From: Gracilibacillus caseinilyticus
Lineage (GTDB): Bacteria; Bacillota; Bacilli; Bacillales; Amphibacillaceae
NCBI RefSeq assembly: GCF_022919115.1
Contig: NZ_CP095072.1
Span: forward strand, 1,364,001 to 1,428,000
DNA length: 64,000 nucleotides
Direction: 5' to 3'
The notes under the pieces are model-generated. The model had not been told where the DNA came from, did no database searches, and saw nothing but the letters and a program-made list of their open reading frames with translations. The position numbers and the translations under genes were made by a program. Shown here piece after piece: positions 46,160 to 54,086 of the stretch (position 1 is its first letter; each line of letters begins with the position of its first letter).

Positions 46160-46370
46160 TTTATTTTCAATTATTGTGTGCATCTCTTTAATGGGGAGTG
46201 GTGCCAATGGTGCACCGCTCATCCATTTTATGGAATGAGAATTCCGCGTGGGTACGTCTATATGGAGCAAGACCCCTTTACTCAACAGACGTGCCAAATT
46301 ATTGGATAATAAATTATTATTATATGTCTGGAGTATTAAATAAAAGAAAAGGTTTAAAGAGGTGCTTTTT

Positions 46371-46724
46371 ATGGATAATCCAATAGTAAAAGAAATCGGA
46401 ACAGTATTTATACCAGTAAGAAATATAGAGAAAGCAAGAGATTGGTACTGTGACATATTAGGATTAAAAACAGATGGAGAAATTCAGTTTGGTCATCTTT
46501 ACGTAATACCCATGGAAGGTACAGGGATTGTGTTAGATAGCAAAATTTATTCAGAGGATAATATATTTAAAACACCAGCATTCCACTTCAATACAAAAAA
46601 CATTGAAGAAGCATTTCATTTTATGAGTAATAAGGGTGTTAATGTGATTACTGGAATTGAACATAATCATTATTTTAATTTCAAAGATCCGGATGGAAAT
46701 ATTTTAATGATCTGCAATGGTTAA
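46371..46724 (+). CDS. VOC (glyoxalase-fold) protein, copy 2
   Basis: A 117-residue protein differing from the copy at 32214 at only about five bases over the gene. The changes include Leu to Met in VIPxEGTG, Ala to Thr in FKxPAFHF and the last Cys to Gly. The identity extends from TTTAAAGAGGTG before the ATG to GATTAAGCAA after the stop, then ends sharply. It is a recent duplication of one gene with its ribosome binding site but without its promoter. Confidence 0.88.
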   Translation: MDNPIVKEIGTVFIPVRNIEKARDWYCDILGLKTDGEIQFGHLYVIPMEGTGIVLDSKIYSEDNIFKTPAFHFNTKNIEEAFHFMSNKGVNVITGIEHNHYFNFKDPDGNILMICNG

Positions 46725-46809
46725 GATTAAGCAATCGGGTGCGCTTATCGAATAAGTGTATCCTTCAGAATCGGGCCAGGTTGTGGCACAATTTGAAGGG
46801 GGGAATTAT

Positions 46810-47097
46810 GTGGTTAACACAGTTAAAAAATTTCACCTGTGGGTTCCATTACTATTTTTACTTATCGAAATTGTCCTAACTTCGTTTTTGATGGAAGAGT
46901 TGATAGATGCTTCTCCACCTAATTATGGATATTTCGCTTTCTTAACACCAATAATTGGTTTACTCTCTTTTTTCTACATTCGAAAATCCACAGAAAAAAA
47001 TTATACGTTTTTGATATGGACTTTTCAGTTATTAAATTGGGTGTTTATTGTTTTTCTAATCGCTGTTATTGTAATTTTCATGTTAGCGTTTATTTAG
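46810..47097 (+). CDS. Small three-helix membrane protein
   Basis: GTG 46810 follows AAGGGGGGAATTAT. The 95-residue protein has membrane segments at about residues 9-29, 39-58 and 65-93. Not a recognised family. It lies 85 bases after VOC copy 2, with two GGGYGC-type motifs between them. Confidence 0.6.
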   Translation: MVNTVKKFHLWVPLLFLLIEIVLTSFLMEELIDASPPNYGYFAFLTPIIGLLSFFYIRKSTEKNYTFLIWTFQLLNWVFIVFLIAVIVIFMLAFI

Positions 47098-47188
47098 CTG
47101 AAGGGACTTTTCAAGGAGAATAAATCACGATATTAGTAGAAAGCACCCCCTGCGTAAACATAGATAACAACAAAGGATGACTATATAG

Positions 47189-47353
47189 ATGATGGAATAT
47201 TATTATAAAACGCATCTAAATGGCTTTACAACAAAACCTTTAATAGTTTATAGAGGAATCCATCAAATTGGAGTTATTCAAGGTTATTTTGACAATATAT
47301 TCAAGAAGGTTATAGATGAGTTTGTAGGCGGGGTACCTATGTTTCTGAAATAA
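47189..47353 (+). pseudogene. Truncated tubby-like/LURP-type domain protein
   Basis: A 54-residue frame starting MMEYYYKTHLNGFTTKPLIV and then VYRGIHQIGVIQGYF. The pattern resembles the start of tubby C-terminal-like proteins of Firmicutes, which are about 150-200 residues long. The next bases contain stops. A dispersed repeat copy starts 60 bases later. The family call is tentative. Confidence 0.4.
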
Positions 47354-47413
47354 GAGTTAAAGGATGAATTAGGAAAAACGCGGTTACTCACTTGGAATTT
47401 ATATTTTCCGTTA

Positions 47414-47487
47414 GGAAGTATAAAATTTTAGCGAAGAAGCAGTTCGACGTAGTTAAAATTTATGTTGTACCAAGTATAAGAAAAACT
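47414..47487. repeat. Dispersed stem-loop repeat, copy 2 (5' half)
   Basis: GGAAGTATAAAATTTTAGCG to ACCAAGTATAAGAAAAACT matches copies at 4036 and 52105. The 3' hairpin half is absent or changed after AAAAACT. Confidence 0.75.
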
Positions 47488-47706
47488 ATGGCATTTGGCA
47501 ACAAGCCCCGAAGTGACCGATATCAGCGGGGAATATTTTTATAAAAGAAAAATGGCATCCATCTCTAAGAAGGCAAAGGACAAAGCGCTTGCTGAAAGGA
47601 ATGGAGTGAGCGGGTTGTAAATGGACTCTTGAAATGAAAAAGGAAGAGGCATATAGATGAAATTGTTTTTTTCATAATTCTAATTTGAAAAAGGAAGTGA
47701 GCAACC

Positions 47707-47966
47707 ATGGTTGGAGGACCAGTTCTCGTAGCTATTGTCCTAGGAGTGTTGGTAATTTTACTTACTTGGTGGTTTAGAAAATTAAACCTTTTATATTTGT
47801 TCGAATGGTACCGAGTATGTTAACCGTAATTGCTGCCGTTATCTTGTTTTACATTGGTTTTGTGAAAATCAGGGGGTTCGAAGGGGCGGCATACGGGATT
47901 TTAGCTTTCTTTTTAATGGGAGTTGCCATAGTGTCTTTTGTCATGGCGAATAAAAAAACAACGTAA
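47707..47966 (+). pseudogene. YesK-like small membrane protein, frameshifted
   Basis: The first frame gives MVGGPVLVAIVLGVLVILLT and stops early. A shift near 47790 gives VRMVPSMLTVIAAVILFYIG, IRGFEGAAYGILAFFLMGVA and a final NKKTT. Together this is an 85-residue three-helix protein of the Bacillus YesK type. AAGGAAGTGAGCAACC precedes the ATG. Confidence 0.55.
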
Positions 47967-48149
47967 AGGGTTGTTGGTGTTCAACTTTTTTGCTTATTTT
48001 GGAATTTGTCTCCTTTTTTGCTTGGGGCTGGCTTTGGGGTTCAGGCGGGCATACATTATTAAAAAGTGGGTTGAGTAACCTATCAAAGTGTAAAAGGAAG
48101 TAGTTTTAGCAAAAGCATGGAATAGAATAAGAGATAAGGGGGAGACAAA

Positions 48150-48431
48150 ATGACTGCGAGAACGGAAACACATAGTAATTCGACAATATCATTAACCTTA
48201 GGTATACTTTCGATCATAATACCAGTTATTGGTATGATCCTTGGTGTTATCGGAATTGTATATTCAAGAAAAGCAACAAGGGCCATTGTTAATACAAATG
48301 AAAGTGGAAAAGGCTTGGCAACCTCAGGATTAATCTGTAGCGTGGCAGGAATTATTATTCAATTTTTTATTCTGCTCCTTGTTGTATCAAGCATGATCGC
48401 CTTTTTTTCTATTTTCGTAATCCAGGGATAA
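48150..48431 (+). CDS. DUF4190-type membrane protein
   Basis: A 93-residue protein with GGGGGAGACAAA before ATG. Two membrane segments (about 12-35 and 57-88) flank a basic loop (YSRKATRAI) and the motif NESGKGLATSGLICSVAGII. This is the standard DUF4190 pattern (GIxLGxxGIxxG then GKGLAxAGLICSIxG). Function unknown. Confidence 0.85.
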   Translation: MTARTETHSNSTISLTLGILSIIIPVIGMILGVIGIVYSRKATRAIVNTNESGKGLATSGLICSVAGIIIQFFILLLVVSSMIAFFSIFVIQG

Positions 48432-48486
48432 GACATTATGCATTTAACATAAATGCTGGATTTTAGATACGGAGGAGATGTTTGTA

Positions 48487-48777
48487 TTGCAAAAATGTAT
48501 AACGTGTAATAAACAATTTAGCTGGTATGAGATGTATAAATACCATCTCTGGTTTTATAATACATCCGTTACATGTGATGCTTGTGGTACGAAACACATA
48601 ATATCTGTGCCTGGAAGGATTGTATTTGTATGCTTAACTGTTATACCGGCATTAATATATATGGATTACCTTTCGCCTTTTAACCATTTTTGGGTGACAC
48701 TTGGAACAGGAATCGCTATTTTAATAGCGGGCTCTTTTTTGGCACCATATTTTGTTAATTTTAAGGAGGTTTTATGA
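48487..48777 (+). CDS. Cys-rich CXXC-20-CXXC protein (TIGR04104-like)
   Basis: The start is better at TTG 48487 (nine bases after GGAGGAG) than ATG 48478. The 96-residue protein has CITCNKQFSW and, 30 residues on, CDACGTKH, a likely zinc ribbon. Two membrane segments (about residues 48-62 and 70-90) follow. It matches the small Bacillus family with spaced CXXC pairs. Role unknown. Confidence 0.8.
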   Translation: MQKCITCNKQFSWYEMYKYHLWFYNTSVTCDACGTKHIISVPGRIVFVCLTVIPALIYMDYLSPFNHFWVTLGTGIAILIAGSFLAPYFVNFKEVL

Positions 48778-48850
48778 TTGGAGTAGGATGCACTTCTAGA
48801 ACATGGGCTTCAGAGTGAAGCTATTAAGGGATTGGGGGATTATTCAATCC

Positions 48851-48955
48851 ATGAAAGAAAAAACAAATAACATAATCGGAATAACATTCTTCTCTATATT
48901 TATAATGGGGGTTTTAACAGGGGTTTTATTTCCTGGTAATAACCGGGATTTTTGA
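48851..48955 (+). CDS. Possible 34-residue membrane peptide or fragment
   Basis: MKEKTNNIIGITFFSIFIMG then GVLTGVLFPGNN, one membrane helix. There is only a weak upstream purine stretch (GGGATTGGGGGATT). The following frame (GIFEIFDEQYQSGH) suggests it is the start of a frameshifted gene. Confidence 0.35.
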   Translation: MKEKTNNIIGITFFSIFIMGVLTGVLFPGNNRDF

Positions 48956-49052
48956 AATATTTGATGAGCAGTATCAATCTGGTCATTAATCATATTTGTA
49001 ATAAGTATCTTTATTTTGGGATTGCCATTATCAAATGAAGGGAGAAATTAAG

Positions 49053-49241
49053 ATGTATGAATATAAATTTATTAAGGTTAAGATCGGTTCCTTGAATGGT
49101 AAACCTAAAGAGAATTACGAAGAAATTATAAAAGAACAAGCAAGTGAAGGATGGCGATTGCATACACTTGCACCGTTACCTTTCGCAGCTGCTGGACAAG
49201 CAAATGAGTTAGAACTTATCTTTGAAAGACTGGTTCAATAA
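49053..49241 (+). CDS. DUF4177 family protein
   Basis: ATG 49053 follows AAGGGAGAAATTAAG. The 62-residue protein starts MYEYKFIKVKIGS, with the family core EEIIKEQASEGWRLHTLAPL and a closing ELELIFERL strand. It is a small beta-alpha domain of unknown role, common in Bacillus. Confidence 0.85.
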   Translation: MYEYKFIKVKIGSLNGKPKENYEEIIKEQASEGWRLHTLAPLPFAAAGQANELELIFERLVQ

Positions 49242-49332
49242 GTTCATTGAGTTGTTCCAGACAAGGGCGCGATAACGGAACAATGTGATACCAGAATCGA
49301 ACATTATATCAATTTGTTTATGGGAGGGTTAT

Positions 49333-49731
49333 GTGAATAAAAAAACCTTTAACATATTTGGCTGGGTTCTGCTTCTGGGAATGGCTGTGTCGTGGATAGG
49401 GTTTGGCTACTCAAGCTGGTACATATTATTAATCCCGATGGCGTATATTTCTTTTTCCATTAGCGATGGCAGCATTAAAAAATTTGAGAAAATAAAACAA
49501 ATGTCCATACGTCAAGTAATTCTAACCCTGTTTGCGTTTGTTGTGTCAGTGGGCATAGCATTTGCTCTTATTCAATTAGCTAATTACTTGATAAACGAGA
49601 TATTACACTTAACTGGATGGATAAAGACAATAAGCGAGATTGTTGCTGTGATTTTTTCCGTATATCCTGTTAAGTTTACCTTCGGCAGTGTTGTTTATAA
49701 AGTAACAAAGGATTTGAACGCTGCAAGATAA
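49333..49731 (+). CDS. Membrane protein of unknown family
   Basis: GTG 49333 follows GGGAGGGTTAT. The 132-residue protein has four hydrophobic segments (about 8-25, 28-46, 63-88 and 96-118) and a basic end. Its leader contains ACAAGGGCGCGATAACGGAACAA, one of the recurring motifs. Confidence 0.6.
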   Translation: MNKKTFNIFGWVLLLGMAVSWIGFGYSSWYILLIPMAYISFSISDGSIKKFEKIKQMSIRQVILTLFAFVVSVGIAFALIQLANYLINEILHLTGWIKTISEIVAVIFSVYPVKFTFGSVVYKVTKDLNAAR

Positions 49732-49832
49732 AAAAGCTGTGAGGCAGATGCAATTATGTAATCATACTTTTTTCTAAGCAACCTTTTTCATATAAATGTA
49801 ATAGCGATCATGGCTAATTTGTTATTTATTAT

Positions 49833-49976
49833 AAGAAGACAGTAGTCTATGAAAATGGAAACAACTATATTTTTGAACGAAAGCATAAGAATGTATGGTT
49901 TGAAATTTTGGGGATTTCCAAAGTATGGGAATATAGTTGGGAAAACGTTAAAACAATAGATGATTTAGAACATTAA
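49833..49976 (+). pseudogene. Fragment of a small protein gene
   Basis: A 47-codon frame (KKTVVYENGNNYIFERKHKN, then WEYSWENVKTIDDLEH) has no start codon in frame. An ATG in another frame upstream leads in after one base change (MANLLFIIRR). It is probably a frameshifted small gene; no family recognised. Confidence 0.35.
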
Positions 49977-50027
49977 TGGCAGCTTTGAATACTGCTTTAT
50001 TTATGATGCTGAGAAAGGAAATGAAAA

Positions 50028-50318
50028 ATGCAGGAATTAATACAATCATTCTTAGAGGATGAAATTTCGGATCAGGACTTTTATGACGGCATCATTGATT
50101 TTGTCTTTTCCTACAATATTAGGTGTGGAGAATATGAAGGTAATCGCTTTGTCATAAAAAAGATGGACCATTTAAACTTTATTATCTATGATGAATATGT
50201 AATAGATGGCAAAAGGGAGATTCATCATTCTGTTTCCATACATAAGAATAAATTAATAAATCTGGTCAATGAATATGCAAAACGTCAAGGGATTATCGTA
50301 AGAAATTCGAGAAGATAA
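50028..50318 (+). CDS. Hypothetical soluble protein
   Basis: A 96-residue protein with GAAAGGAAATGAAAA before ATG. Acidic N-terminal half (QSFLEDEISDQDFYDGIIDF), then a beta-rich part with KKMDHLNFIIYDEYVIDGKR and a basic end. Not recognised. Probably cytoplasmic. Confidence 0.55.
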   Translation: MQELIQSFLEDEISDQDFYDGIIDFVFSYNIRCGEYEGNRFVIKKMDHLNFIIYDEYVIDGKREIHHSVSIHKNKLINLVNEYAKRQGIIVRNSRR

Positions 50319-50423
50319 TGAGGTGAAGGAATGGTAAGAAGAAGACGTTGAGCCTTCCTAAAATAGTTGTATATAATATTAGTTTTGGGAAGGCTACCTT
50401 AATTTAGAGGAGATGTATGAGCA

Positions 50424-51155
50424 ATGAAACAAAATAAATATGATAATCCAACATTTTTTTCCGCGTATGAACAAATGCCTAGGTCTGTTAAAGGTCTTGA
50501 AGGTGCTGGAGAATGGCATATATTAAAAGAACTGCTACCAGATTTCAAAAATAAAAATGTCCTTGATTTGGGTTGTGGTTTTGGTTGGCATTGTCGTTAT
50601 GCAAGTGATCAGCAAGCAAGTTCTGTAGTAGGTGTAGATATATCCGAGAATATGATCCAAAGAGCCCGTGAAATAACAAATAATCCCTTGATTTCATACG
50701 TCAAAGCACCGATCGAGGACTTTGCTTTTTCAGAATCCCAATTTGACGTGGTAATCAGTTCGCTTGCTTTTCACTACATTGAGTCATTTAAATCAATCTG
50801 TGAAAAAGTTTATGAGTCTCTAAGGGCTAGGGGAAGCTTTGTTTTTTCTGTTGAGCATCCAATTTTCACTTCACGAAAAGAACAAGATTGGTACTATGAT
50901 GAACACGGAAATCGTTCGCATTGGCCAGTTGATCATTATCAAAAGGAAGGAGTACGTGAAGCATTGTTTCTAAATGAAAATGTTATAAAATATCATCGTA
51001 CCATTTCAACATATATGAATGACTTAATTGATGCTGGTTTCATTATTAGTGCAGTTAAAGAATCGTTTCCATCTGATGAAATGTTAAAAAAGGATCCCCA
51101 AATGGAAGATGAAAATCGGAGGCCGATGTTTTTAATGATCTCTGCAAAGAAATAA
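50424..51155 (+). CDS. Class I SAM-dependent methyltransferase
   Basis: A 243-residue protein with motif I VLDLGCGFGWHCRY (about residues 45-58), GVDISENMIQRA (motif II) and FDVVISSLAFHYIESF (motif IV). This is the usual Rossmann methyltransferase order. AGGAGATGTATGAGCA precedes the ATG. The substrate cannot be told from sequence; family members methylate small molecules. Confidence 0.92.
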   Translation: MKQNKYDNPTFFSAYEQMPRSVKGLEGAGEWHILKELLPDFKNKNVLDLGCGFGWHCRYASDQQASSVVGVDISENMIQRAREITNNPLISYVKAPIEDFAFSESQFDVVISSLAFHYIESFKSICEKVYESLRARGSFVFSVEHPIFTSRKEQDWYYDEHGNRSHWPVDHYQKEGVREALFLNENVIKYHRTISTYMNDLIDAGFIISAVKESFPSDEMLKKDPQMEDENRRPMFLMISAKK

Positions 51156-51266
51156 CGAAGCATCGTGGTAAAGGGGTCATTATTGAATAGTATATTCCAA
51201 ATAATAGTGTATCATTAAGAGGTATCAAGAATTTATGAAGGAAAAGATGATTTTGGAGGGATATAG

Positions 51267-51887
51267 TTGAAGAATAAAATTATATTAGTATCAGCATTAT
51301 TTATCAGTATTCTGTTTATCAGCGCTTGCAGTAATTCAGCAGAAGATGAAGAGGTAAGCGAAACTACTGATCCAGAAGAAACCACGACTGCATCTTCAGA
51401 AATTGAAGATAAAGAGGCAAATGATAATAGCGAGAGTTTATTCGGAGACCTTGATTTGCCTGAAGATCAGCTTGGGTTATCTATTGGCGACACGGCTCAT
51501 TATAAGTATGGTTATCAGGATATTATACGAGAATTTGAAATCACATTAAATTCTGTTGAGATTTCGGATACTGCGGGAGACCAGCCTAGTGAGGAAGGTA
51601 ACTATGTTATTGTGAACGTAACACTTAAAAACCTAAGCGAAGTGCCAGTTATTGCTGAAGATGGATTAAGCCTTAGTTTAGAAAATGAAAATGTCGGCGG
51701 TTTACCTTGGTTCTACATAGAAGGTGTGGCAGAAGAATGGCCAGGTGAAATACCACCTAATGAATCTCAGACAGGAGTGTTATTATATGATTCGCCTACT
51801 GGTACTTCTTATTCATTAATTAGTGGTGACTCCTCAGCTAATGCAAATACCATTTCATTTGAATTTACAGAAGATGAGGCGGAATAA
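51267..51887 (+). CDS. DUF4352-type lipoprotein
   Basis: TTG 51267 follows TGGAGGGATATAG. The 206-residue product has a lipoprotein signal (MKNKIILVSALFISILFISA then Cys). An acidic Thr/Glu linker (about 25-65) leads to an immunoglobulin-like domain (about 70-205) with FEITLNSVEISD, YVIVNVTLKNLSEVPV and PNESQTGVLLYD. That is the DUF4352 fold of Firmicute extracellular proteins. Role unknown. Confidence 0.82.
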   Translation: MKNKIILVSALFISILFISACSNSAEDEEVSETTDPEETTTASSEIEDKEANDNSESLFGDLDLPEDQLGLSIGDTAHYKYGYQDIIREFEITLNSVEISDTAGDQPSEEGNYVIVNVTLKNLSEVPVIAEDGLSLSLENENVGGLPWFYIEGVAEEWPGEIPPNESQTGVLLYDSPTGTSYSLISGDSSANANTISFEFTEDEAE

Positions 51888-51889
51888 AT

Positions 51890-52000
51890 ACGGAGCCTGA
51901 GATATATGCGTATGGGTGGCAAACTGAACACGAACCTGTCTTTATAAAAGAGTTTGAGAACATAAATCAAGATATAGATTATAAGAGTTACTATATATAA
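51890..52000 (+). pseudogene. Fragment after the lipoprotein gene
   Basis: A 36-codon frame (TEPEIYAYGWQTEHEPVFIK, then NQDIDYKSYYI) with no start, ending TAA. It looks like protein but has no family. A terminator follows. Confidence 0.3.
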
Positions 52001-52059
52001 AATAAAGTGCATGACTATATGTAACAAACTGTTGCGTTAGCTTCATAAGCCAGATTTGA

Positions 52060-52097
52060 ATACCGGTTCCTAAACGTAAATGGAACCGGTTTTTTTA
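52060..52097 (+). terminator. Hairpin terminator
   Basis: ACCGGTTCC pairs with GGAACCGGT across CTAAACGTAAAT, then TTTTTTT. Confidence 0.88.
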
Positions 52098-52104
52098 TAC
52101 GGTA

Positions 52105-52223
52105 GGAAAGTATAAAATTTTAGCAATGAAGATGCACGAAGTAGTGAAAATTTAGAATGTACCAAGTATAAGAAAAACTTCGGTACTCGCTAATAGACGA
52201 GGTGAATGCCGAGTTTTTCTAAT
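52105..52223. repeat. Dispersed stem-loop repeat, copy 3 (complete)
   Basis: GGAAAGTATAAAATTTTAGC to GAGTTTTTCTAAT, about 85% like the copy at 4036, with the same AGAAAAACTTCGG/CCGAGTTTTTCT hairpin and an inner CTCG/CGAG stem. It lies between a terminator and the truncated gene at 52268. Confidence 0.8.
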
Positions 52224-52267
52224 CATTTAAGAAAGCATATAATCGGTGGTACAAGGGGAATTTTAAT

Positions 52268-52642
52268 GTGGCAAAAGAAAAAGTCAGGTTCAATGAGAGA
52301 AATTATTTAATCGTACAGTGCGGTTCAATCGGACAAAAAGAGAGTCGAGAAGTAATCCCAGAGGCTTGGCGGGAACGAAACCTCAGTGACGAGGAAGAGT
52401 ATTACTTTTCTATGAAGAAGAAAGCAGATATCGAGCTTACTCGGAGTGGACTAGATTGGATAATTTTACGGCCGTCTTTGCTCGTTGACGATCCAGGGAT
52501 TGGCACTGTCTCCCTGGGGCCGGCCGAGTTTCACGATCATATAGCTCGTGCTGATGTCGCTGAAACGCTCGTTGCTTTACTTCATGAACCCCGTATTAGT
52601 AAGCAGATTCATGAACTTAATACGGGATCGACGCCAATCTAA
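52268..52642 (+). pseudogene. 5'-truncated NAD(P)-binding epimerase/NmrA-like gene
   Basis: The 124-residue frame holds only the second half of an atypical SDR: KKKADIELTRSGLDWIILRP, then HIARADVAETLVALLHEPRI and HELNTGSTPI. The nucleotide-binding GxxGxxG start is missing. Upstream lies only the dispersed repeat, so the 5' end was lost near that element. The first residues (MAKEKVRFNERNYLIVQCGS) are partly out of register with the family. Confidence 0.65.
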
Positions 52643-52834
52643 GACGCTGTGCAAGCTCATGTTCGCTAGTTTTAATCCGATTTTTACTCTAACAATGATG
52701 TTGACATCAAGGAGAGAATCTATGACAATATAGAACTCTTACGAAATGGGGGGACACGTGAAGAGGGAAACTGTGTTACCTAAAAATTATTTATTGCTCT
52801 GTACAACGATACTGGTAACTAATACAATTCAGTT

Positions 52835-52868
52835 AAGACGATCACTCTTTAAGGGTGATCGTCTTTGT
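52835..52868. terminator. Hairpin terminator
   Basis: AAGACGATCACTC pairs with GGGTGATCGTCTT across a short loop, then TTGTCG. Confidence 0.7.
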
Positions 52869-53031
52869 CGTATTTGACTTTATACTGCGCAACAAATACT
52901 TTCTTTTTTAAAAGAATGTTTGATGTGACTTTTCTTATAGTGATATGGGGAGTTTATCAGAAAATAGATCCCCTCCCTTGCCCCCCTTTGAGGTGGTCTA
53001 ATTTTTAAATGATGATTGTTGTAAAGTGTTT

Positions 53032-53943
53032 TTATTGTGTGTTTTTAGAAGTTTCAGTGATTTTTCCATTTGCCTTCTCCTTCTTATCTCCCATGGACAG
53101 TAATAGAATGGAGATTATCAATATTATGGCACCTAATGTATTTTTAACTGTTATCTCAATTGGGAAGAAGGGGTAAGAAATAACCGCAAGTAACAATGGA
53201 CTGAAGGCTCTAGTAACATTAGCAATAGAAAATCGTAAATACTTTAATGCTTCGTATAACAATAGTGTTCCAAGGAATCCTCCTAAAAGTGTTGATAAGA
53301 CTAAAAATCCAATTCCTTTGAATGAATAATTTCCATCAAAAAGTTCCCACATGATTAATGTGTAAAAAATGACAAAAAGCAATGAAATACTGTTATTAGT
53401 GAACATGATGGAGTTAGAACTCTTTTGTTTAGACAGCGTTTTTTTTATAAATATATTTGTTAATGCAAAGAAGAATGTATATAAAAGAGCGAAAAGACTA
53501 CCAATTAAATTATTCGTGTAATCCCCCCCAGTATCAACAAACAGAAAAGTACCAAGAATAGCAAAAGTAATGAAAAACAATTCTTTTCTAGAAAACTTTT
53601 CATTCAAAAAAAATACGGATAAAATTACAGCAAACACCGTATAGAATCTTCCTAGAAAACCAATTTCCACTGGCGAAAGTAAATCAATACTTAGAAATAG
53701 AAAAATGATTCCTAAAGAGTTAAATACAGCTAACAGTATAATATTTTTTTCAAAATAAAATTTTACATAATTCTTCGTAAATAGTCCTAATAATACAGAG
53801 GCAGTTATAATTGTTAGTACATTTATTAACGCTGCTTTAGAAGGGGAAATTTGCAGCAGTCCAAACTTCGACAATAGAGGTCCTACCCCTAACATTAAAA
53901 CGGAAAGCATATTATAGAGATGTCCTTTTTGAATATCACTCAT
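53032..53943 (-). CDS. EamA/DMT family transporter
   Basis: The better start is ATG 53943 (GGTGAAAATA before it); 53955 is possible. The roughly 303-residue protein has ten hydrophobic segments in two EamA repeats, with the conserved LSPVEIGFLGRFYTVFAVIL and the C-terminal SIANVTRAFSPLLLAVISYP. DMT carriers move metabolites or drugs across the membrane. It is divergent from the SgrR-like gene 143 bases away, which probably controls it. Confidence 0.88.
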   Translation of the reverse strand: MSDIQKGHLYNMLSVLMLGVGPLLSKFGLLQISPSKAALINVLTIITASVLLGLFTKNYVKFYFEKNIILLAVFNSLGIIFLFLSIDLLSPVEIGFLGRFYTVFAVILSVFFLNEKFSRKELFFITFAILGTFLFVDTGGDYTNNLIGSLFALLYTFFFALTNIFIKKTLSKQKSSNSIMFTNNSISLLFVIFYTLIMWELFDGNYSFKGIGFLVLSTLLGGFLGTLLLYEALKYLRFSIANVTRAFSPLLLAVISYPFFPIEITVKNTLGAIILIISILLLSMGDKKEKANGKITETSKNTQ

Positions 53944-54086
53944 TATTTTCACCATCCAATCATTTTTTGCTATTTAATGGTCAAATTAGATACTTTGATT
54001 ACATATATTGATTATATTTGATAAAAGGAGAATAAAAAGTGTAAATTAATAATAATTATTTCACCTTTTAAATCGGAGGTCTTCCA

